A stretch of DNA of 64,000 bases from Kibdelosporangium sp. MJ126-NF4. GTDB taxonomy: Bacteria; Actinomycetota; Actinomycetes; Mycobacteriales; Pseudonocardiaceae. The notes beneath the pieces were generated by a model, which saw only the letters and a program-made list of their open reading frames with translations, was not told the DNA's origin and ran no database searches. Positions 14,001 through 24,085 of this stretch are shown here, one piece after another. Each line of letters starts with the position of its first letter. Position 1 is the first letter of the stretch. Location: positions 186,001 through 250,000 of the forward strand of contig NZ_CDME01000002.1 of assembly GCF_000826545.1 (NCBI RefSeq), written 5' to 3'. The translations under genes and the position numbers were made by a program.

Positions 14001-16775
14001 CGGTTGCGTGCCGTCATCTCCGCGTCCGGCCTGTCAGGCCTGGACACCTTGTCGGACAAGGACTTCTCGATCACAGGCACGGCGCCACGGCCCACACCGC
14101 ACCCGGAAGGCCTGGCGTACGTGATCTACACGTCGGGCTCGACCGGCACGCCCAAGGGCGCGATGATCTGCCACCAGGCGATCGCGGTGCGGATGCTGTG
14201 GCAACGCGAACTGCTCGGCTTCGGCCCCGGCGACGCCGCGCTGTTCAAAGCCCCGCTCGGGTTCGACATCTCGATCAACGAGATCTTCCTGCCGCTGGTG
14301 ACCGGGGCGAAGCTGGTGATCGCCGAACCCGGCGGTGAACGAGACGTCGACTACCTCCTTGACCTGATCACCCGGCACCGGGTCAGCTTCACCTACCTGG
14401 TCTCGTCGATGCTGGACATGCTGCTGCAACTGCCCGGGATCGGCGCGGTCAAGGACAGCCTCAAGCACGTGTGGTGCGGCGGTGAAGCGCTGACACCGGA
14501 GCTGTTCGAACGGTTCCGGCAGAAGCTCAACGCGTTCATGTACCACGGATACGGGCCGGCCGAGGCGACGATCGGTGTCAGCCACGAGTTCTACCTCGGC
14601 GACGAGGACCGGCTCGGGATCAGCATCGGACGGCCGAACCCGAACACCCGCATCCACATTCTCGACGCCGCACTGAACCCGGTGCCCGCAGGTGTGCCGG
14701 GCGAGCTCTACGCCGGTGGCCTGCCGCTGGGCCGCGGCTACGTCGGCGACCCGCGGCAGACAGCGTCCCGGTTCGTGGCCGATCCGTGGACACCGGGACA
14801 ACGGCTCTACCGCACCGGCGACCTGGCCCGGTGGACACCCGACGGGACACTGGAATTCCTCGGCCGGGCCGACTACCAGGTCAAGATCCGGGGGATGCGC
14901 GTCGAACTGCAGGAGATCGAAGCCGCGCTCGGCAAACACGACGCTGTCCGGCAGGCGGTCGTCGTCACCGTGCAAAGCCCCGGCGGGGCAACACAACTCG
15001 CCGGATACTGCGTCACCGGGATCGACGTGCCCTCAGAGGAACTACGTGCCTGGCTGACGGGCCGGTTGCCCGAGCACATGGTGCCGCCGACCATCCAGAT
15101 CCTGGACCGCTTCCCCCTGATGCCGTCCGGGAAGGTCGACCGCCGTGCGTTGCCCGCACCGGATCTGTCCACGTCGTCCGGCCGCGCACCGCAGAACGAC
15201 ATGGAGGGCCTTGTCTGCCAACTGGTCGCCGACGTGCTGAACCTGGAGCGAGTGGGGCCGGACGACTCGTTCTTCGCGCTCGGCGGCGACAGCATCATCT
15301 CCATCCGGCTGGTGGCCAGGGCCCGTGCTGCCGGGCTGCGGATGTCGGCCAGGGACGTCTTCGAGAACCGGACTCTCGCCGAACTCGCCGAAGCCGCTGA
15401 GCGACAGGAAGCACCGGTGGTGCTCACGGGGGACGCGACCGGCCCGGTGCCGTTCACGCCGATCATGCGCGCGGTCCTTGAACGAGACGGCCTGCGGCGT
15501 CGGTTCGGCCAGTCGGCCGTGCTCCCAGCGCCTGCCGACCTCGACCTCCAGTCACTCGTCGCGGCGGTCGACACGGTGCTCGACCAGCACGATGTGCTGC
15601 GCGCCAAGGTCACCGCCGAACGGTTCGACGTGCTGCCACCCGGTTCGGTGTCCGCGGCCGATCTCGTGCGACAGGCGCCGGACGTGCGCTCCGAGTTCTC
15701 CGCCGCGGCCGATCGGCTCGCACCCGAGGACGGCGTGCAGATGCAGGTGGTCTGGGCCGACACCGGCCACATCCTGGTCATGGCACACCATCTCGTCGTG
15801 GACGCCGTGTCCTGGCAGATCCTGCTCGAGGACCTGGCCGACGCCTGGAACGGCAAACCCCTCGCACCTGTGGCGACCTCGTTCCGGCAGTGGGCCCTCG
15901 GACTGGAGAAAGCGGCAACGACCCGGATCACCGAACTGGACACCTGGCGATCGGTACTCGCCGGGCAGGACCCGCCGCTCGGCGCGCGTGACCTCGACAC
16001 CAGCCGTGACCTCGTGTCCACGGTCACCACGGTGAAGGTCGAACTGCGTGACGCCCAGGCCGCACTGACTGACGTCCCCGAAGCGTTCTTCGCGGGCGTC
16101 GACGACGTGCTGCTGACGGCGCTCGGCATGGCTGTGGCGTCGTGGCGGGACAGGTCGAGCATCCTGGTGGAACTCGAGGGACACGGGCGCGAGGAGCACG
16201 TCGTCGCCGGAGCGGACCTGACCAGGACCGTCGGCTGGTTCACCACAGCCCACCCAGTCCGCCTCGACCTGACCGGCCTTGACCTACCCGACGCCTTCGC
16301 GGGCGGTCCGGCCGCGGGGGCGGCGATCAAACGGGTCAAGGAGAACCTGCGGGCCGCGCCGGACCGTGGCATCGGCTACGGCCTGCTGCGTTATCTCCAC
16401 CCGGACGTCGAACTGTCCGGCCAGCCGCAGATCACGTTCAACTACCTCGGGCGCCACAGCGGGAACGCCGAGTTCGCTGATCTCGCCGGAATCGCCGACC
16501 CGGCCGCACCGGCCCCGGCGGCGATGGAGATCACCGCACTGACCGAGGACACCGTGGACGGCCCGGTGTTGCGGGCCCGCTGGTCGTTCCCCGCAGGGCT
16601 GTTCTCGGAGCCCGACGTTCGTGTCGTGGCGGAGCTGTGGATCGAGGCACTACAGGCCCTGATCACCCATGTGTCCGCTGCGGGAACAGGCGGGCACAGC
16701 CCGTCCGACATGCCACTGGTGGCCATCGACCAGGCACGGCTGGACGCGTTCGAGGCGAAGTGGGGCAGCGCGTGA
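2001..16775 (+). CDS. Four-module NRPS: C-A(Thr)-T-E / C-A-T / C-A-T / C-A(hfOrn)-T-E
   Basis: The ATG overlaps the previous stop and gives about 4924 residues. Approximate domains: C 5-440 (HHLVVDG), A 445-905, T with Ser946, E 1005-1410 (His1123), C 1425-1850, A 1865-2335, T Ser2379, C 2430-2855, A 2875-3345, T Ser3391, C 3440-3880, A 3900-4390, T Ser4431, E 4480-4915 (His4596). Hand-read A codes are DFWNIGMVH (threonine), D-G-D-D-T-G-M-V-T, D-A-D-D-T-G-M-V-D, and DINYWGGIG, the code known for N-formyl-N-hydroxyornithine in coelichelin synthetase. C1 and C2 follow E domains and look DCL. C3 and C4 start like LCL domains and read HHIAGDE and HHIAGDQ. Carriers before E use LGGDS and the others LGGHS, as expected. 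The product is very probably a hydroxamate siderophore peptide. Confidence 0.95.
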   Translation: MSEIEDILPLSPLQEGMLFHAVLDEDGTDVYIAQLVLDLTGPLDLARLRRAVQALVARHSALRSCFVRDVGDPIQVVLRDPEVPWTVVDVTGTDHADELVEADRTTRFDLDQPPLLRAMVLKFQDGTHRVVLTNHHLVVDGWSTPLLMRDLFTLYAGEDLPPVRPYSDHLTWLSTQDRSASLDAWRAALGDVTESTVLVPDAQDTGAVLPAELVEELPADLTEALTGLARSTGVTLNTVVQAAWGVLAARLTGRDDVIFGATVSGRPVDLPGVESMVGLFINTIPVRLRTRPADTVTALLERLQVEQADLLDHQYVGLAEVQRALGTGTGELFDSLVVFESFPFDHNAIDTALAACGLRATAVSRPISTHYPLTLMVMPSNGTFEFTLKYRPDVISAAHARDLLARLRGVLAEMAADPESRIAAVGRVPIAPRPGLPGPELPDNTVIELFEAQVARTPDAVAVEFGAQMLTYSELDARAESLAARLAELGAGPDRLVAIMLPRSTDLVISALAALKAGAGYVPLDPSYPAERIRFTLADAVPFAVITDSGQDWGVPVVRPGEAGLGEPRRARQGDTAYVIYTSGSTGMPKGVVVSHRAVVALMTAAQRLFDFGSDDVWTMFHSFAFDFSVWEMWGPLLYGGRLVVVPHDVSRSPEDFADLLVSRGVTVLNQTPSAFYQLPRREFPLRTVIFGGEALDASRLTAWQGGPRLVNMYGITETTVHVTHHDLADGPGIGRGLPGLTVHVLDSGLRPVPDGVVGEMYVSGPQLARGYLGKAALTATRFVADPWGAPGARLYRSGDLARWTDGTLEYVGRADDQVKIRGFRIELGEIEAAIAAAPGVTGCAVVARESRLVAYVTGPLDGLREYLSAVLPAHMVPSVLVPIAAIPLTGNGKLDRRALPEPEVESTGRAPSTETECVLADLFGQLLGRASVGADESFFELGGDSIIAIQLVGRARAAGLTLSPRQIFQLRTVAELAAVADQALAEPEPADVPDSVGPDSVGTVPLTPIMRTFLARGGPFERFSQAVVVPVPSVLARQQVVDGLQKLLDHHDMLRARMPGHDLEVRPVGAVDANNLVHRVSEPYDEDVLRREHAAAVARLDRAAGVLVQLTWFDGLLLLTCHHIATDGYSCTILAEDLATAVTGGQLPPVHTSFRAWAERLRTVDRAHELALWQDILAGPDPVLGTRRIDYATDTRDTVVEVVASLPAETTDKVLTTVPAAFRTGPSEVLLATFGQAVAAWRGISSVLVTVEAHGREQQIIPGADLSRTVGWFTTQYPVRLPGTGCVKEVKERLHSLPDRGIGYGLQRELDECPEPQILFNYMGRAESSGPGFGGVLPAADAALPAAAALAVNAVADDTGLRVQLRYPAALFTADDITRLAELWTTALTDLAAQRDPGGLTPSDLPLITATQREIENWESRYPTVADVLPLTPLQEGLLFHARFDTDAVDFYSVQLVITVTGPLDVARLRKAATALVERHPALRTAFDDSPVQVVLSEVEPRLTVIDLDGTESLAEFLERDRKARFDLSAPPLLRLTLIRLGEGDHRLVVTNHHLILDGWSTPYVVRDLFALYEATAVPEPPRPYRDFVGWLARQDRAASLEAWRDVLDGVEEPTFVAPRSDGAGSPSDTIVDVIPAELTAALSRTARECGVTLNTLLNAAWGLVLGQQTGRTDVVFGTTVSGRPTDLAGVESMVGLFINTVPVRVRWTPTDTVTTLLTRLHDAHTAVLDHQYLGLSDIQYVTPVTGPLFDTLMVLESFPLDTSGLLHGSDGLRADVGWSRGHTHYPLDLTLMPDGDLLRIKLEYHTDLFDRVSTERLLARVLTTLAAITDHPTALVSTIDTVGDTDRALLASWNSPTTLVDSTIVDLFAGRAALIPDAAAVSCGDTTMSFAELDNQSTRLAGHLASLGVGPDIAVGVVLPRSVDLVVALVAVWKAGGVAVPMDPAYPAERLAMVLTDAAPVLCIAAADDVPGYDGPVVSDAPERWTGVAPLARVVPDSAAYMIFTSGSTGRPKGVVATHRGVVNLAEAHRTAVIEPLAAGRQLTVLNVLSFAFDGAFDPLVWMLAGHEMHVLPADMMGDPQAIVDYVRQHDVDYVDVPPSLLELLIADGLLDTGLSAVTVGAEAVGARLWDQVGDRLIGFNMYGPTENTVTATWTRIEPGAAPHIGTPLANTQAYVLDSMLRLVPPGVPGELYLAGASLARGYHGRPGETASRFVANPFGPGGRLYRTGDLVRWTARGTIEFLGRSDEQVKIRGYRVEPAEVEAVLSGLPGVTQAVVVARRGQLVGYVTGSPVDPRTALSRLLPDALVPSTIVTMDKFPLLPNGKIDRRGLPDPEVRTSSRGPATATEHLLSALFAEVLDRDHIGVDDSFFALGGHSLLAARLISRVRGEIGGGQSIRAIFDHPTVAQLAAHLDSTTSSPSLALVKRQRPERVPLSAAQQRLWFLERLNGPSATYNLPFAARLTGPLDIDALRAAVNDVVERHESLRTVFPDTDGTPRQQVLENVHVPFTDNLTGSEPFALESEIPLRVNVVRRAPDEHDLLLVLHHIAGDEWSTGPLLRDLSTAYTARKAGTAPRWEPLPVQYADYTLWHRDLLGEDKDPSSLIARQSRHWSTALADMPDAIALPVDRPRPAVPRAGGGRVRTTIPAKATATLRALLADTGASELMLVHTATAALLHKLGAGTDIPLGALVAGRPDRALHDLVGFFVNTVVLRVDLSGDPTLRDVLDRVRRVALGAYANADVPFERIVEEVNPIRVAGRHPLFQTLVDFWTPATAPTGLDGLRTTALETDDIPDAKFDLALTFTAAGESLAVSAEYDADLFDSTTVETILVRLVRVFQAMADDPGQPLSHVELLDHRERQALVRDWQGPAIDHGQTIPDLLATRVTNEPAVSCGDVTMTFAELDRASTRLAAHLASLGVGLETAVGVVLPRSVDLIVAMLAVWKAGGVLVPVDPSYPADRVALVLSDAAPVVCVANDSVPGYDGPLVGHDPATWTGSAPLAQVVPDSAAYMVFTSGSTGRPKGVVVTHRGVVNLAVANRVALIEPVAHGRRLKALNVSSFAFDAAFDPLVWMLAGHEMHILPDERMGDPTAIVDYVQRYGIDCIDAAPSLMELLVADGLLETGLSVATVGSEAVGTRLWDELGDRVTGLNMYGPTECTVDATWTTIEPGVPPHIGTPLANTRVYVLDSALRLVPPGVPGELYVAGPGVARGYAGRPGETAARFVADPFGSGGRLYRTGDLVRWTAHGTIEFLGRSDEQVKIRGYRVEPAEIEAVLGEQPGVRQAVVVARDNVLVGYVVGDVDPDTVRASLARTLPDHLVPSVLLVVDAFPLLPNGKLDRRRLPKPELGSAGREPGTTTEHQLCRLFADLLGLDRVGVDDSFFDVGGHSLLAARLVSRIRAELGADLSIRTVFEAPTVAELAKRADTAGRAARPALVARPRPERVPLSPAQLRLWFLYRLDGPSGLYSVPFAIRLNGPLDTSALRTALHDVVARHETLRTVFPEDAGTPHQLILNAPKVPVTVGDTTEDDLLDEVRTVVGEPFDLATQIPVRMALFRLGEHDHALVLVIHHIAGDQWSTEPLLNDLATAYAARTRDTAPDWPPLPVHYADYTLWQAELLGDATDPESLLARQLAYWKRALADLPEAISLPTDHPRTGNAGKHGGSVTFTVPADVVRGLRALGRDRRATDFMVVQCAVAALLHKLGAGDDIPLGALVAGRSDDAVNDLVGFFVNTVVLRTDLTGNPTFRELLDRTRDTALGAFANADAPFDRVVDAVNPQRAVGRHPLFQTTVDYRNDDGAGSGLEGVSTRPISGEVDTGAKFDLAFGFVPLPDGTLDGSLDYDATLFDRSGAEKLVARLAQVLATAAGVPDTTMAQVDILDPAERLQLIKGWNDTATPVPEVTLPGLFAEQVARTPDAVAVVCGDEELTFAELDRRAENVAAALATRGITREDIVGVHLDRSIELVVALLGIHRVGAAFVPLEPSWPAARIADIHRTARLRAVISASGLSGLDTLSDKDFSITGTAPRPTPHPEGLAYVIYTSGSTGTPKGAMICHQAIAVRMLWQRELLGFGPGDAALFKAPLGFDISINEIFLPLVTGAKLVIAEPGGERDVDYLLDLITRHRVSFTYLVSSMLDMLLQLPGIGAVKDSLKHVWCGGEALTPELFERFRQKLNAFMYHGYGPAEATIGVSHEFYLGDEDRLGISIGRPNPNTRIHILDAALNPVPAGVPGELYAGGLPLGRGYVGDPRQTASRFVADPWTPGQRLYRTGDLARWTPDGTLEFLGRADYQVKIRGMRVELQEIEAALGKHDAVRQAVVVTVQSPGGATQLAGYCVTGIDVPSEELRAWLTGRLPEHMVPPTIQILDRFPLMPSGKVDRRALPAPDLSTSSGRAPQNDMEGLVCQLVADVLNLERVGPDDSFFALGGDSIISIRLVARARAAGLRMSARDVFENRTLAELAEAAERQEAPVVLTGDATGPVPFTPIMRAVLERDGLRRRFGQSAVLPAPADLDLQSLVAAVDTVLDQHDVLRAKVTAERFDVLPPGSVSAADLVRQAPDVRSEFSAAADRLAPEDGVQMQVVWADTGHILVMAHHLVVDAVSWQILLEDLADAWNGKPLAPVATSFRQWALGLEKAATTRITELDTWRSVLAGQDPPLGARDLDTSRDLVSTVTTVKVELRDAQAALTDVPEAFFAGVDDVLLTALGMAVASWRDRSSILVELEGHGREEHVVAGADLTRTVGWFTTAHPVRLDLTGLDLPDAFAGGPAAGAAIKRVKENLRAAPDRGIGYGLLRYLHPDVELSGQPQITFNYLGRHSGNAEFADLAGIADPAAPAPAAMEITALTEDTVDGPVLRARWSFPAGLFSEPDVRVVAELWIEALQALITHVSAAGTGGHSPSDMPLVAIDQARLDAFEAKWGSA

Positions 16776-19700
16776 ACCGGTCGAACATCGAGGAAGTCCT
16801 GCCGCTCGCGCCGCTGCAGGAAGGACTGCTGTTCCACGCACTGAACGACACCCAGGACGTGTACACGGTGCAGACCATGATCGACCTGGACGGACCGGTC
16901 GACGCCGAGCGGCTGCGGTCGGCCGCACAGGCATTGGTCGACCGGCACGCCAACCTCCGATCCGCGTTCGTCCAGGACGCTTCCGGCGCCGTGCAAGTGG
17001 TTCTGCGGCGGGTGGAGGTGCCGTGGCGCGAGGTGCACGGTGATGTGCCGGTCGAGGAGCCGTTCACGATGGACCAGCCGCCGCTCATCCGGTTCACGCT
17101 GGTCCACACCGGACCGGACAAGCACCAGCTGGTGATCACCAGCCATCACATCCTGCTCGACGGCTGGTCCGGGCCGTTGCTGTTGCGCGACCTGTTCGCG
17201 CTGTACACAGGTTCCTCGTTACCCAGAGTCCGTCCGTATCGGGATTTCCTGGCCTGGTTGTCCCAACGCGACCGCACGGCGGCCCTCGCTGCCTGGGCCG
17301 GAGTGCTCGACGGCGTCACGACACCGACGTTCGTTCCCGAAGCGTCCGGACCGCCCGGAACCCTCGAGGTCGACGTCCCCGCTGGTCTGCCTGAGGTGGC
17401 CCGGCGGCATGGCGTCACGGTGAGCACCGTCCTCTACGCGGTCTGGGGTTTGGTCCTCGGTGCGCTCACGGGACGCGACGACGTGGTGTTCGGATCAACG
17501 ACATCCGGTCGGCCGCCCGACCTTCCCGGTGCGGACAGCATGGTCGGCCTGTTCATCAACACCATCCCGATCCGGGCCACGCTGAACCCATGGGACACCA
17601 TCGACACTCTCCTGCGGCGCCTGCATGATGGCAACGCCGCCACGGTCGACCACCAGTACCTGGGCCTGAGCGAAATCCAGGTGGCAGTGGGGATCGGCCA
17701 GCTGTTCAACACCCTTGTCGTGGTCGAGACCTACCCGGTCGACCACGACGACATCGAACGGATCCGTTCGTCATTGGACGTACGGACAACCGGCGTCGAC
17801 ACGCACGACGCCACCCACTATCCACTCACACTGACCGCTGATCCAGGCGACAACCTCAGGCTGGCCCTGGAACACCGGCTGTCGGCACAGGACGCGCAGC
17901 GGATCGCACCGCTGATCAGCCAGACCGTGGAATGGATCGTGCGCACCCCCGGCGACACCCGGCTTGGCCGCCTCCGTCTCGTGGCGGCCCCGCCGATGTC
18001 CGGACCGCCGCTCGCCGTGTCCGGGACCATCACCGGCCTGTTCGCCCGTGAACTCGCTGCCGCGCCCGGCGCCAGGGCGTTGGCCTGCGCGGACGTCACG
18101 TTGTCGTTCGCGGAACTGGAATGGTTGGCCACCCGGTTGGCCACGCATCTGGCCGGGCTCGGGGTCGGTCTTGAAGTGCCTGTGGCGGTGGTCCTGCCAC
18201 GGTCGGTGGATGTCGTTGTGGCGATGCTCGCGATCTGGAAGGCGGGCGGGGTCGTGGTGCCGATCGACCCGACCCATCCCGCCGACCGGATCGCGATGAT
18301 CCTGGACCAGGTCGAGCCCGCTGTGGTGCTGGGCAGAACTGTGTCGATGGATCCGGCGACCTGGACCTCGGTGGGGCCACTTCCGGACCTCGCGCCGGAC
18401 TCGGCCGCGTACATGGTGTTCACGTCCGGTTCGACCGGGCGGCCGAAGGGCGTCGTGGTCACGCACCGAGGTGTGGTGAACCTGGCGGAGTCCCATCGCA
18501 CGGCGGTGATCGACCCGTTCGCGGCTGGGCGGCGGGTGCGGGGGCTGAACGTGTTGTCGTTCGCGTTCGACGGTGCTTTCGACCTGTTGGTGTGGATGTT
18601 GGCCGGGCACGAGATGCACGTGCTGCCAGCCGAGGCCATGGGCGACCCGGTGGCCATTGTGGACTGTGTCGAGGAGTGCGGGATCGATTTCGTCGAGGCG
18701 CCACCGTCGCTGCTGGAACTCCTGGTAGCCGAGGGCCTGCTGGAAACCGATCTGAAGGCCGTCGCGGTGGGCGCTGAAGCCGTGGGTGCCCGGCTGTGGG
18801 ACGAACTGGGCGAGCGCGTCGCCGGGTTCAACGTGTACGGGCCGACGGAATGCACGGTCGACGCCACCTGGACGGCGATCGAGCCGGGGACAGCGCCACA
18901 CATCGGCACGCCACTGGCCAACACCCGGGCGTATGTCCTGGATTCGGCATTGCGGCCCACACAGGCCGGTGTCCCGGGCGAGCTGTATATCGCCGGACCG
19001 GGCCTCGCACGCGGCTACACGGGCCGTCACGGCGAGACTGCGGCTCGGTTCGTGGCCGACCCATTCCAGGCAGGGCAGCGGATGTACCGCACCGGCGACC
19101 TTGTGCGAAGGACCCCCGGCGGCACACTCGAGTTCCTCGGCCGGACCGATGAGCAGGTCAAGATCCGCGGCTACCGGGTCGAGCCCGGCGAGGTCGAGGC
19201 CGTCCTCACCGGACTGCCCGGTGTCAGCCAGGCCGTCGTGGTGGTCCGCGACGAGCGGCTGGTCGCCTACGTGGTCGGCGAGACCGACGGCGATCCGCGC
19301 GCGCAGTTGGCGTCCCGATTGCCCGACGCGATGGTGCCGTCCGTGATCGTGACTCTGGACGCGTTACCTGTGACGCCCAACGGAAAGCTCGACCGCCGGG
19401 CACTGCCCGCACCCGAGTTCGCGACCACCTCGCGACCACCTCGCACTCGTACCGAACAGGTGTTGTGTGAGCTGTTCAGCGATGTGCTGGGCGTGCCGGA
19501 CATCGGACCCGACGACTCGTTCTTCGCTCTGGGCGGACATTCGCTGCTCGCCGCCCGCGTGGTCGCCAAGATCCGCGTGGCACTGGACACCACGCTGTCA
19601 GTCCGCGCGATCTTCGACACGCCGACGCCAGCGGGGCTGGCCAAGGCACTGCGGGGAACGGCCGACGGCTCACTCGACCCACTGCTGCGACTCAGGACCG

Positions 19701-20320
19701 GCGAGTCAGGTACTCCGCTGTTCTGTATCCATCCCGCACTCGGGCTGAGCTGGGTCTACGCCGGGCTGCTGCCGTACGTGGACGAAAACCACCCCGTCTA
19801 TGGCCTGCAAGCCACCGACCATCCCGGTCGGACACTGAACGAGGTCGCGCAGACCTACGCCAAACTGATCACGTCGATCGTTCCGGACGGTCCAGTGCAC
19901 CTGCTGGGCTGGTCACTCGGGGCCGTGATCGCCCACGCGGTTGCCTGCGTGCTGGAGCAAGCTGGTCGGGCCGTGCCGAAAGTGGTCATGCTCGACGGCT
20001 ACCCCGGGATCGAATCCGACGGTATCGACTTGGAGTTGCCGACCGACCTGCTCGACGGCCGCACCGACGACGAGATCCGAGACCTGAGGGCGAGCCTGTC
20101 CGCCGTCGCCGCGATGGATGCCACCACCCCGCTCGGCCGGTACAGCGGCGACGTCACCTTCATTCAGGCCACGGTGGACGGTGACGCCGACCCAGCCGAC
20201 TGGACACCGTATGTCGCTGGGGATCTGACCGTGCACCAGATCGCTTGCAGGCACGAGGAGATGCTGGCCCCGGCCAGGCTCCCCGTTATTGGTTCCTTGG
20301 TAAGAGAAACAAGTTCATGA
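16772..20320 (+). CDS. Terminal NRPS module C-A-T-TE
   Basis: A GTG start overlaps the preceding TGA (GTGA), giving 1182 residues. It opens with a condensation domain of the type that accepts a D-configured donor ([24 protein letters not shown]). The A domain has the hand-read code D-G-D-E-A-G-V-V-D. The carrier has LGGHSL with Ser924. A type I thioesterase has GWSLG with Ser1048, an aspartate in LDGYPG (about 1075) and a histidine in CRHEEM (about 1161). The TE implies release by hydrolysis or cyclization, unlike coelichelin synthetase, whose single NRPS lacks a TE. The acidic pocket suggests a cationic or hydroxylated side chain. This is weaker than the family assignment. The stop overlaps an ATG, but the next gene has a better start 15 bases on. 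Confidence 0.95.
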   Translation: MNRSNIEEVLPLAPLQEGLLFHALNDTQDVYTVQTMIDLDGPVDAERLRSAAQALVDRHANLRSAFVQDASGAVQVVLRRVEVPWREVHGDVPVEEPFTMDQPPLIRFTLVHTGPDKHQLVITSHHILLDGWSGPLLLRDLFALYTGSSLPRVRPYRDFLAWLSQRDRTAALAAWAGVLDGVTTPTFVPEASGPPGTLEVDVPAGLPEVARRHGVTVSTVLYAVWGLVLGALTGRDDVVFGSTTSGRPPDLPGADSMVGLFINTIPIRATLNPWDTIDTLLRRLHDGNAATVDHQYLGLSEIQVAVGIGQLFNTLVVVETYPVDHDDIERIRSSLDVRTTGVDTHDATHYPLTLTADPGDNLRLALEHRLSAQDAQRIAPLISQTVEWIVRTPGDTRLGRLRLVAAPPMSGPPLAVSGTITGLFARELAAAPGARALACADVTLSFAELEWLATRLATHLAGLGVGLEVPVAVVLPRSVDVVVAMLAIWKAGGVVVPIDPTHPADRIAMILDQVEPAVVLGRTVSMDPATWTSVGPLPDLAPDSAAYMVFTSGSTGRPKGVVVTHRGVVNLAESHRTAVIDPFAAGRRVRGLNVLSFAFDGAFDLLVWMLAGHEMHVLPAEAMGDPVAIVDCVEECGIDFVEAPPSLLELLVAEGLLETDLKAVAVGAEAVGARLWDELGERVAGFNVYGPTECTVDATWTAIEPGTAPHIGTPLANTRAYVLDSALRPTQAGVPGELYIAGPGLARGYTGRHGETAARFVADPFQAGQRMYRTGDLVRRTPGGTLEFLGRTDEQVKIRGYRVEPGEVEAVLTGLPGVSQAVVVVRDERLVAYVVGETDGDPRAQLASRLPDAMVPSVIVTLDALPVTPNGKLDRRALPAPEFATTSRPPRTRTEQVLCELFSDVLGVPDIGPDDSFFALGGHSLLAARVVAKIRVALDTTLSVRAIFDTPTPAGLAKALRGTADGSLDPLLRLRTGESGTPLFCIHPALGLSWVYAGLLPYVDENHPVYGLQATDHPGRTLNEVAQTYAKLITSIVPDGPVHLLGWSLGAVIAHAVACVLEQAGRAVPKVVMLDGYPGIESDGIDLELPTDLLDGRTDDEIRDLRASLSAVAAMDATTPLGRYSGDVTFIQATVDGDADPADWTPYVAGDLTVHQIACRHEEMLAPARLPVIGSLVRETSS

Positions 20321-20334
20321 GAGAGGCTCCACCC

Positions 20335-21378
20335 ATGGTCGACATCTTCGAGCGTGCCGTGTCCCGCAGGTTCTTCCTGACCGGTTCGGCCGCGGGCCTG
20401 GCGACGGTCGGGCTCGCTGCCTGTGGCAGTAGCGGAAACGGGGGAGGTGCGAGCGGACCGACCAGCAACGCGCCGTCCGGCGGCGGCTTCCCCGTCACGC
20501 TGGAAGGGGCTGAGGGAAAGACAGTCCTCAACGCCGCGCCGCAGCGGGTGATCAGTGTCGGGTTCATGCGTGACATCGACGAGGCCGTGTCGCTCGGTGT
20601 CATTCCGATCGCCGTGACGCCCGCGACCAACTACAAGTCCGGGCTGCCGCCGTGGGTGGAGGCCAAGCTGGCGGGAGCCAAGGCACCGGAGCAACTCAGC
20701 CACGAGGACAACCTGCCGTACGAGAAGATCGTCTCCTTGAAGCCCGACCTGATCCTGGCCACCGACAGCTACTCCCTGGCCGACGAGTGGAAGGACCTGT
20801 CGGCGATCGCGCCGACTCTCTCCTACGAGAAGGACGTCGCCGAGGACACCTGGCAGCAGCGGGCGAAGCGGATCGGCACCGCGCTCGGCAGGACCGATGT
20901 GGCGGGCAAAGCTGTGGCCGATGTCGAGGCGAAGGTGGCGGCGGCGAAGGCACAGCACGAGAAGGCCCTGTCGGGCAAGACGTTCACCTTCAGCCTGCTC
21001 AACGCCGAAGGCCAACTCGCCACCATCATCCTGCCGACCGACGCGTCGGCCCGGTTCATCTCCCAACTCGGCATGAAGCTCGCCGACTCGGTGACCGGCC
21101 TGCCGCAGTCCGGGCCCGCCGGTCGCGCCGTGGTCGCCCAGGAGAACACCCGGCTGCTGGACGCGGACGTCGTGCTGTTCTCCTTCCGGGACGAGGAAGA
21201 ACGCAAGAAGGTCGAGGGCGACCGGCTGTTCCAGAACCTCGCGGCCGTCAAGCGCGGCGCCTACGTGCCGCTGACCGTGGGCGACGCGCTGTCGATGGCC
21301 TTCCCGTCGACACTGAGCATCCCGTTCGCCATCGACAAGATCGTTCCGCAGATCGCCGCGGCCGTGAGCAAGGCATAG
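20335..21378 (+). CDS. Iron-siderophore ABC substrate-binding lipoprotein
   Basis: Periplasmic-binding protein of the FecB/FepB type, about 347 residues, expected to capture ferric siderophore at the outer face of the membrane. The N-terminus has a twin-arginine stretch (SRRFFLTG), a hydrophobic segment and a lipobox (GLAAC), so it is probably a Tat-exported lipoprotein. The body has the family phrases APQRVIS, EKIVSLKPDLIL and LFQNLAAVKRGAYVPL. I chose the ATG at 20335 because GAGAGG lies 8 bases upstream. An in-frame ATG at 20317 overlaps the NRPS stop and would add six residues. The position directly after the terminal NRPS gene suggests it recognises the peptide made by that assembly line. 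The matching permease and ATPase genes are at 25680-28569. Confidence 0.93.
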   Translation: MVDIFERAVSRRFFLTGSAAGLATVGLAACGSSGNGGGASGPTSNAPSGGGFPVTLEGAEGKTVLNAAPQRVISVGFMRDIDEAVSLGVIPIAVTPATNYKSGLPPWVEAKLAGAKAPEQLSHEDNLPYEKIVSLKPDLILATDSYSLADEWKDLSAIAPTLSYEKDVAEDTWQQRAKRIGTALGRTDVAGKAVADVEAKVAAAKAQHEKALSGKTFTFSLLNAEGQLATIILPTDASARFISQLGMKLADSVTGLPQSGPAGRAVVAQENTRLLDADVVLFSFRDEEERKKVEGDRLFQNLAAVKRGAYVPLTVGDALSMAFPSTLSIPFAIDKIVPQIAAAVSKA

Positions 21379-21386
21379 GAGACACG

Positions 21387-22301
21387 ATGACACTCGCGCT
21401 CACCATCGAGGGCTCCGGCCCGGTCGTGGACCTGCTTCAGCGTGGCCGCGACTCGCTCAGGGCGCAGATCGTCGACCACGGCGCGCTCCTGCTGCGCGGC
21501 TTCGAGATTGGCGGTGCGGACGGCCTGGAAGCGGCCGTCCGGGCCTTCTCCGGTGAGCCGCTGACGTACACCGAGCAGTCCTCGCCGCGCAGCGTGATCA
21601 AAGGCAAGGTCTACACGTCGACGTCCTACCCGCAGCAGCAGGAGATCCCGCTGCACAACGAGATGTCGTATCAGGCCGTGTGGCCGTTGACGCTGTTCTT
21701 CCACTGCGTGGAGCCGCCGCTCACGCAGGGCGCGACGCCGCTCGCGTCGGTCCGGCAGGTGTATGAGCTGATCGACCCGGACGTGCGTGCCGAGTTCGAA
21801 CGCCGCCGCTGGATGGTCGTTCGCAACTACGGCGAGGACGTCGGCCTGCGCTGGTGGACCGCGTTCAACACGGAGAACCGGGCGGAAGTCGACGAGCTGT
21901 GCGCACACGGTGGCATCACTCCGAAGTGGATCGGCACCGACGGTCTGCGTACCGAAGCCGTCCGGGACGCCGTGCACAAGCACCCGGTGACCGGGATACC
22001 GGTGTGGTTCAACCACATCGTGATCTTCCACGAGAGCAGTCTGCCCGCGGATGTCCGGGAAGGTATCGCGGAGATCTACGGACCGGACGGTTTCCCGCAG
22101 AACTCGTACTACGGCGACGGCGGTGTCATCCCGGACGACGTGGTGGCGCACCTGCGACAGTGCTACCGGAGCGCGTCGACACGTTTCGACTATCAGCGTG
22201 ACGACTTGCTCCTCGTCGACAACATGTCCGCCGCGCACGGCCGTGAACCGTTCACCGGCCCCAGGAAGATCGCGGTCGCCATGGCGGAGGCCTCCGGCTG
22301 A
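21387..22301 (+). CDS. SyrP-like Fe(II)/2-oxoglutarate hydroxylase
   Basis: TauD/TfdA-fold non-haem iron oxygenase, 304 residues, with AGGAGA just before the ATG. The facial triad is visible: HNE (the H-X-E variant) in IPLHNEMSYQ, and a distal histidine in SAAHGREPFTGPRK, with the 2-oxoglutarate arginine following. The surrounding phrases (HNEMSY, WPLTLFFHC, QGATPLASVRQVYELID) resemble SyrP and its relatives, which beta-hydroxylate carrier-bound or free amino acids in NRPS pathways, rather than taurine dioxygenase. It ends the NRPS operon 8 bases after the binding-protein gene. I infer that it hydroxylates one building block, possibly making a beta-hydroxy acid iron ligand. Which residue is unknown. 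Two strong hairpins follow. Confidence 0.88.
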   Translation: MTLALTIEGSGPVVDLLQRGRDSLRAQIVDHGALLLRGFEIGGADGLEAAVRAFSGEPLTYTEQSSPRSVIKGKVYTSTSYPQQQEIPLHNEMSYQAVWPLTLFFHCVEPPLTQGATPLASVRQVYELIDPDVRAEFERRRWMVVRNYGEDVGLRWWTAFNTENRAEVDELCAHGGITPKWIGTDGLRTEAVRDAVHKHPVTGIPVWFNHIVIFHESSLPADVREGIAEIYGPDGFPQNSYYGDGGVIPDDVVAHLRQCYRSASTRFDYQRDDLLLVDNMSAAHGREPFTGPRKIAVAMAEASG

Positions 22302-22308
22302 CGTGGCT

Positions 22309-22371
22309 AGTGCGGTGTCAACGTTCGTGGACACCGCACTTGCTTGGTCAGTCGCGGTTGGCTGACCAAGC
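22309..22371. terminator. Tandem hairpins between convergent genes
   Basis: Two perfect stem-loops stand side by side. The first is 22309-22319 (AGTGCGGTGTC) pairing with 22330-22340 across a 10-base loop. The second is 22342-22351 (GCTTGGTCAG) pairing with 22362-22371, also across a 10-base loop. They lie where the rightward siderophore operon meets the leftward transporter operon, and the second overlaps the last codons of the latter. A bidirectional terminator is the natural reading. Neither stem has a long T-run. Confidence 0.75.
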
Positions 22372-24072
22372 AGCCCACAGTCGTGCGTAGCGACCGCCTG
22401 CTGTGACGAGTTCGTTGTGCGTGCCGTGTTCGACGATCCGGCCATGGTCCAGCACGATGATCAGATCCGCTGTGGCGGCCTGGGTGAGCCGGTGGGCCAC
22501 GACGATTCCGGTCCGGTCCCGCAGTGCCGCCTTCGCCGCGGCCTCCAACACCCGCGCGCCCGAACTCCCGGCCTCCGCTGTGGCCTCGTCGAGGATCGCG
22601 AGCAGGGGATCGGCGAGGATCAACCGGGCCAGTGCGACCTGCTGCGCCTGCATCACCGTCAGCTCGTGGCCGCCGTCGCCGACGACGGTGTCCAGTTCCG
22701 GTCCGCGCCAGCCGACCGTGTCCAACGCTGCCCGCAGTTCGTCCTCGGTGGCCGACGGCCGGGCCAGTCGCAGGTCGTCCGCGAGGGATCCAGCGAAGAC
22801 GTGGACTTCCTGGGTGACCAGGACAACGGCTCTGCGCAGAGTCGTGGGGTCCATATCGGACAATGCGGTGCCGCCGATGTGGACGGTTCCCCTTGTCGGC
22901 TCGTGCACGCCTGCGAGGAGCTTGGCCAATGTGGTCTTGCCACCGCCGCTCGCGCCGACGAGTGCGACCGTGCTGCCCGCCGGGATGTCCAAGTCGATAC
23001 CGTGCAGGACTTCGTGATCGGCGACGTACGAGTGTCGCAGCCCGACCGCCTTCACCGATCCGTCACCCAACGACGTGGTGGACGGCTGTGCGACCGGACC
23101 GCCCATGGTGATCACGCCCAACAACCGCGCCAGGCTTGCCGTCGCCGACTGCAGCGTGTCCAACAGGAACAGCACGGAGTTGATCGGCCCGAACAGGTTC
23201 GCGAAGTACAACGCCGCCGCGCTCGCGGCGCCGATCGTCACCGAGTTCGCCTGGACCAGCAGGAAACCGGCGATCAGGACAGCGGACAAGCCGACCAGTT
23301 CGGCCGAGTTGAGCCGTCCGAAGAAACGCGTCTGCATCCTGGTGACGGCCACAACGAGCTTGATCGTCGTGTCGACCTTCCGGCCGACCAACGAGACGTG
23401 TTCGTCGTTGAGCCGAAACGCCCGAACTGTCCCAGCGCCGCCAATGCTCTCGAACAACTGTTGCTGTTCACCACCGACGGCCACCCGCCGCGACGCGTAA
23501 AGCGGGCCGGAACGCTGTACGTACCACCGTGCGGTCGCGACCTGGATCGGCACGGCGAGCAACGCCGCCACACCGAATCGCCAGTCCAGGGCGGCAAGGC
23601 CGACCAAGGTCAGCCCGAGGACCAACGCCGACTGGACGAAGTCCGGCAGCGCCGTGCGCACGGCCTGGCTGATCATCGCGACGTCCTCGGTCACCCGCGA
23701 CGTGAGATCGCCGGACCCGCCCGCCTCGATCCGGTCCAGTGGCAGGTCCAGCACCTGCGCGACGAAATCCTCGCGCAGGTTCGCCAGAACCAGCTCACCG
23801 AGCCGGGCCACCAGCGTCAACCCGCCGAACGCGAGGACACCCTGTGCCAGCGCGGCACCGGCCAGCAGCAGAACCCGGTCGGTGATCGCGCTGACGTCAC
23901 CGGCCACGGCGAGGTCCACGACGGACCCCAGCAGCGGTGCGGTGACCAGGCTCAACCCAGCCGCCCCCACCAGGCACACGGCGGCCATCACAGCCATCGC
24001 CCTGTGCCTGGCGACCAAGGTGAGCATCAGCCGCCGCGTGCTCCGGGGTGAACTGATCGGCAACAGTGTCAT
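22348..24072 (-). CDS. ABC exporter-fold half-transporter (intact Walker A, degenerate signature)
   Basis: A transmembrane domain of about 330 residues is fused to a nucleotide-binding domain (574 residues from the ATG at 24072). An upstream GTG/ATG-type start at 24117 would overlap the preceding gene. Walker A is GASGGGKTT, Walker B is LAILDEAT and the H-loop is VAHRL, all intact. The signature LSGGQ is replaced by LTVMQ, and the D-loop SALD by AEAG. This is complementary to the upstream partner, which keeps the signature but has lost Walker A. The two proteins should form a heterodimer with one working ATP site. Such pairs beside siderophore clusters export siderophore, or import it in IrtAB-like systems. 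The direction cannot be decided from sequence. The genes are 13 bases apart and clearly one operon. Confidence 0.9.
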   Translation of the reverse strand: MTLLPISSPRSTRRLMLTLVARHRAMAVMAAVCLVGAAGLSLVTAPLLGSVVDLAVAGDVSAITDRVLLLAGAALAQGVLAFGGLTLVARLGELVLANLREDFVAQVLDLPLDRIEAGGSGDLTSRVTEDVAMISQAVRTALPDFVQSALVLGLTLVGLAALDWRFGVAALLAVPIQVATARWYVQRSGPLYASRRVAVGGEQQQLFESIGGAGTVRAFRLNDEHVSLVGRKVDTTIKLVVAVTRMQTRFFGRLNSAELVGLSAVLIAGFLLVQANSVTIGAASAAALYFANLFGPINSVLFLLDTLQSATASLARLLGVITMGGPVAQPSTTSLGDGSVKAVGLRHSYVADHEVLHGIDLDIPAGSTVALVGASGGGKTTLAKLLAGVHEPTRGTVHIGGTALSDMDPTTLRRAVVLVTQEVHVFAGSLADDLRLARPSATEDELRAALDTVGWRGPELDTVVGDGGHELTVMQAQQVALARLILADPLLAILDEATAEAGSSGARVLEAAAKAALRDRTGIVVAHRLTQAATADLIIVLDHGRIVEHGTHNELVTAGGRYARLWAAWSANRD

Positions 24073-24085
24073 GCCAGCACCGCCG

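Noticed and set aside
20317..20334. ATG at 20317 overlapping the NRPS stop as start of the binding-protein gene
   Set aside because: The ATG at 20335 has a proper GAGAGG at good spacing and gives a normal Tat lipoprotein signal.
21387..22301. Taurine dioxygenase
   Set aside because: The fold is shared, but the HNEMSY region and NRPS context fit SyrP-like amino-acid hydroxylases better.
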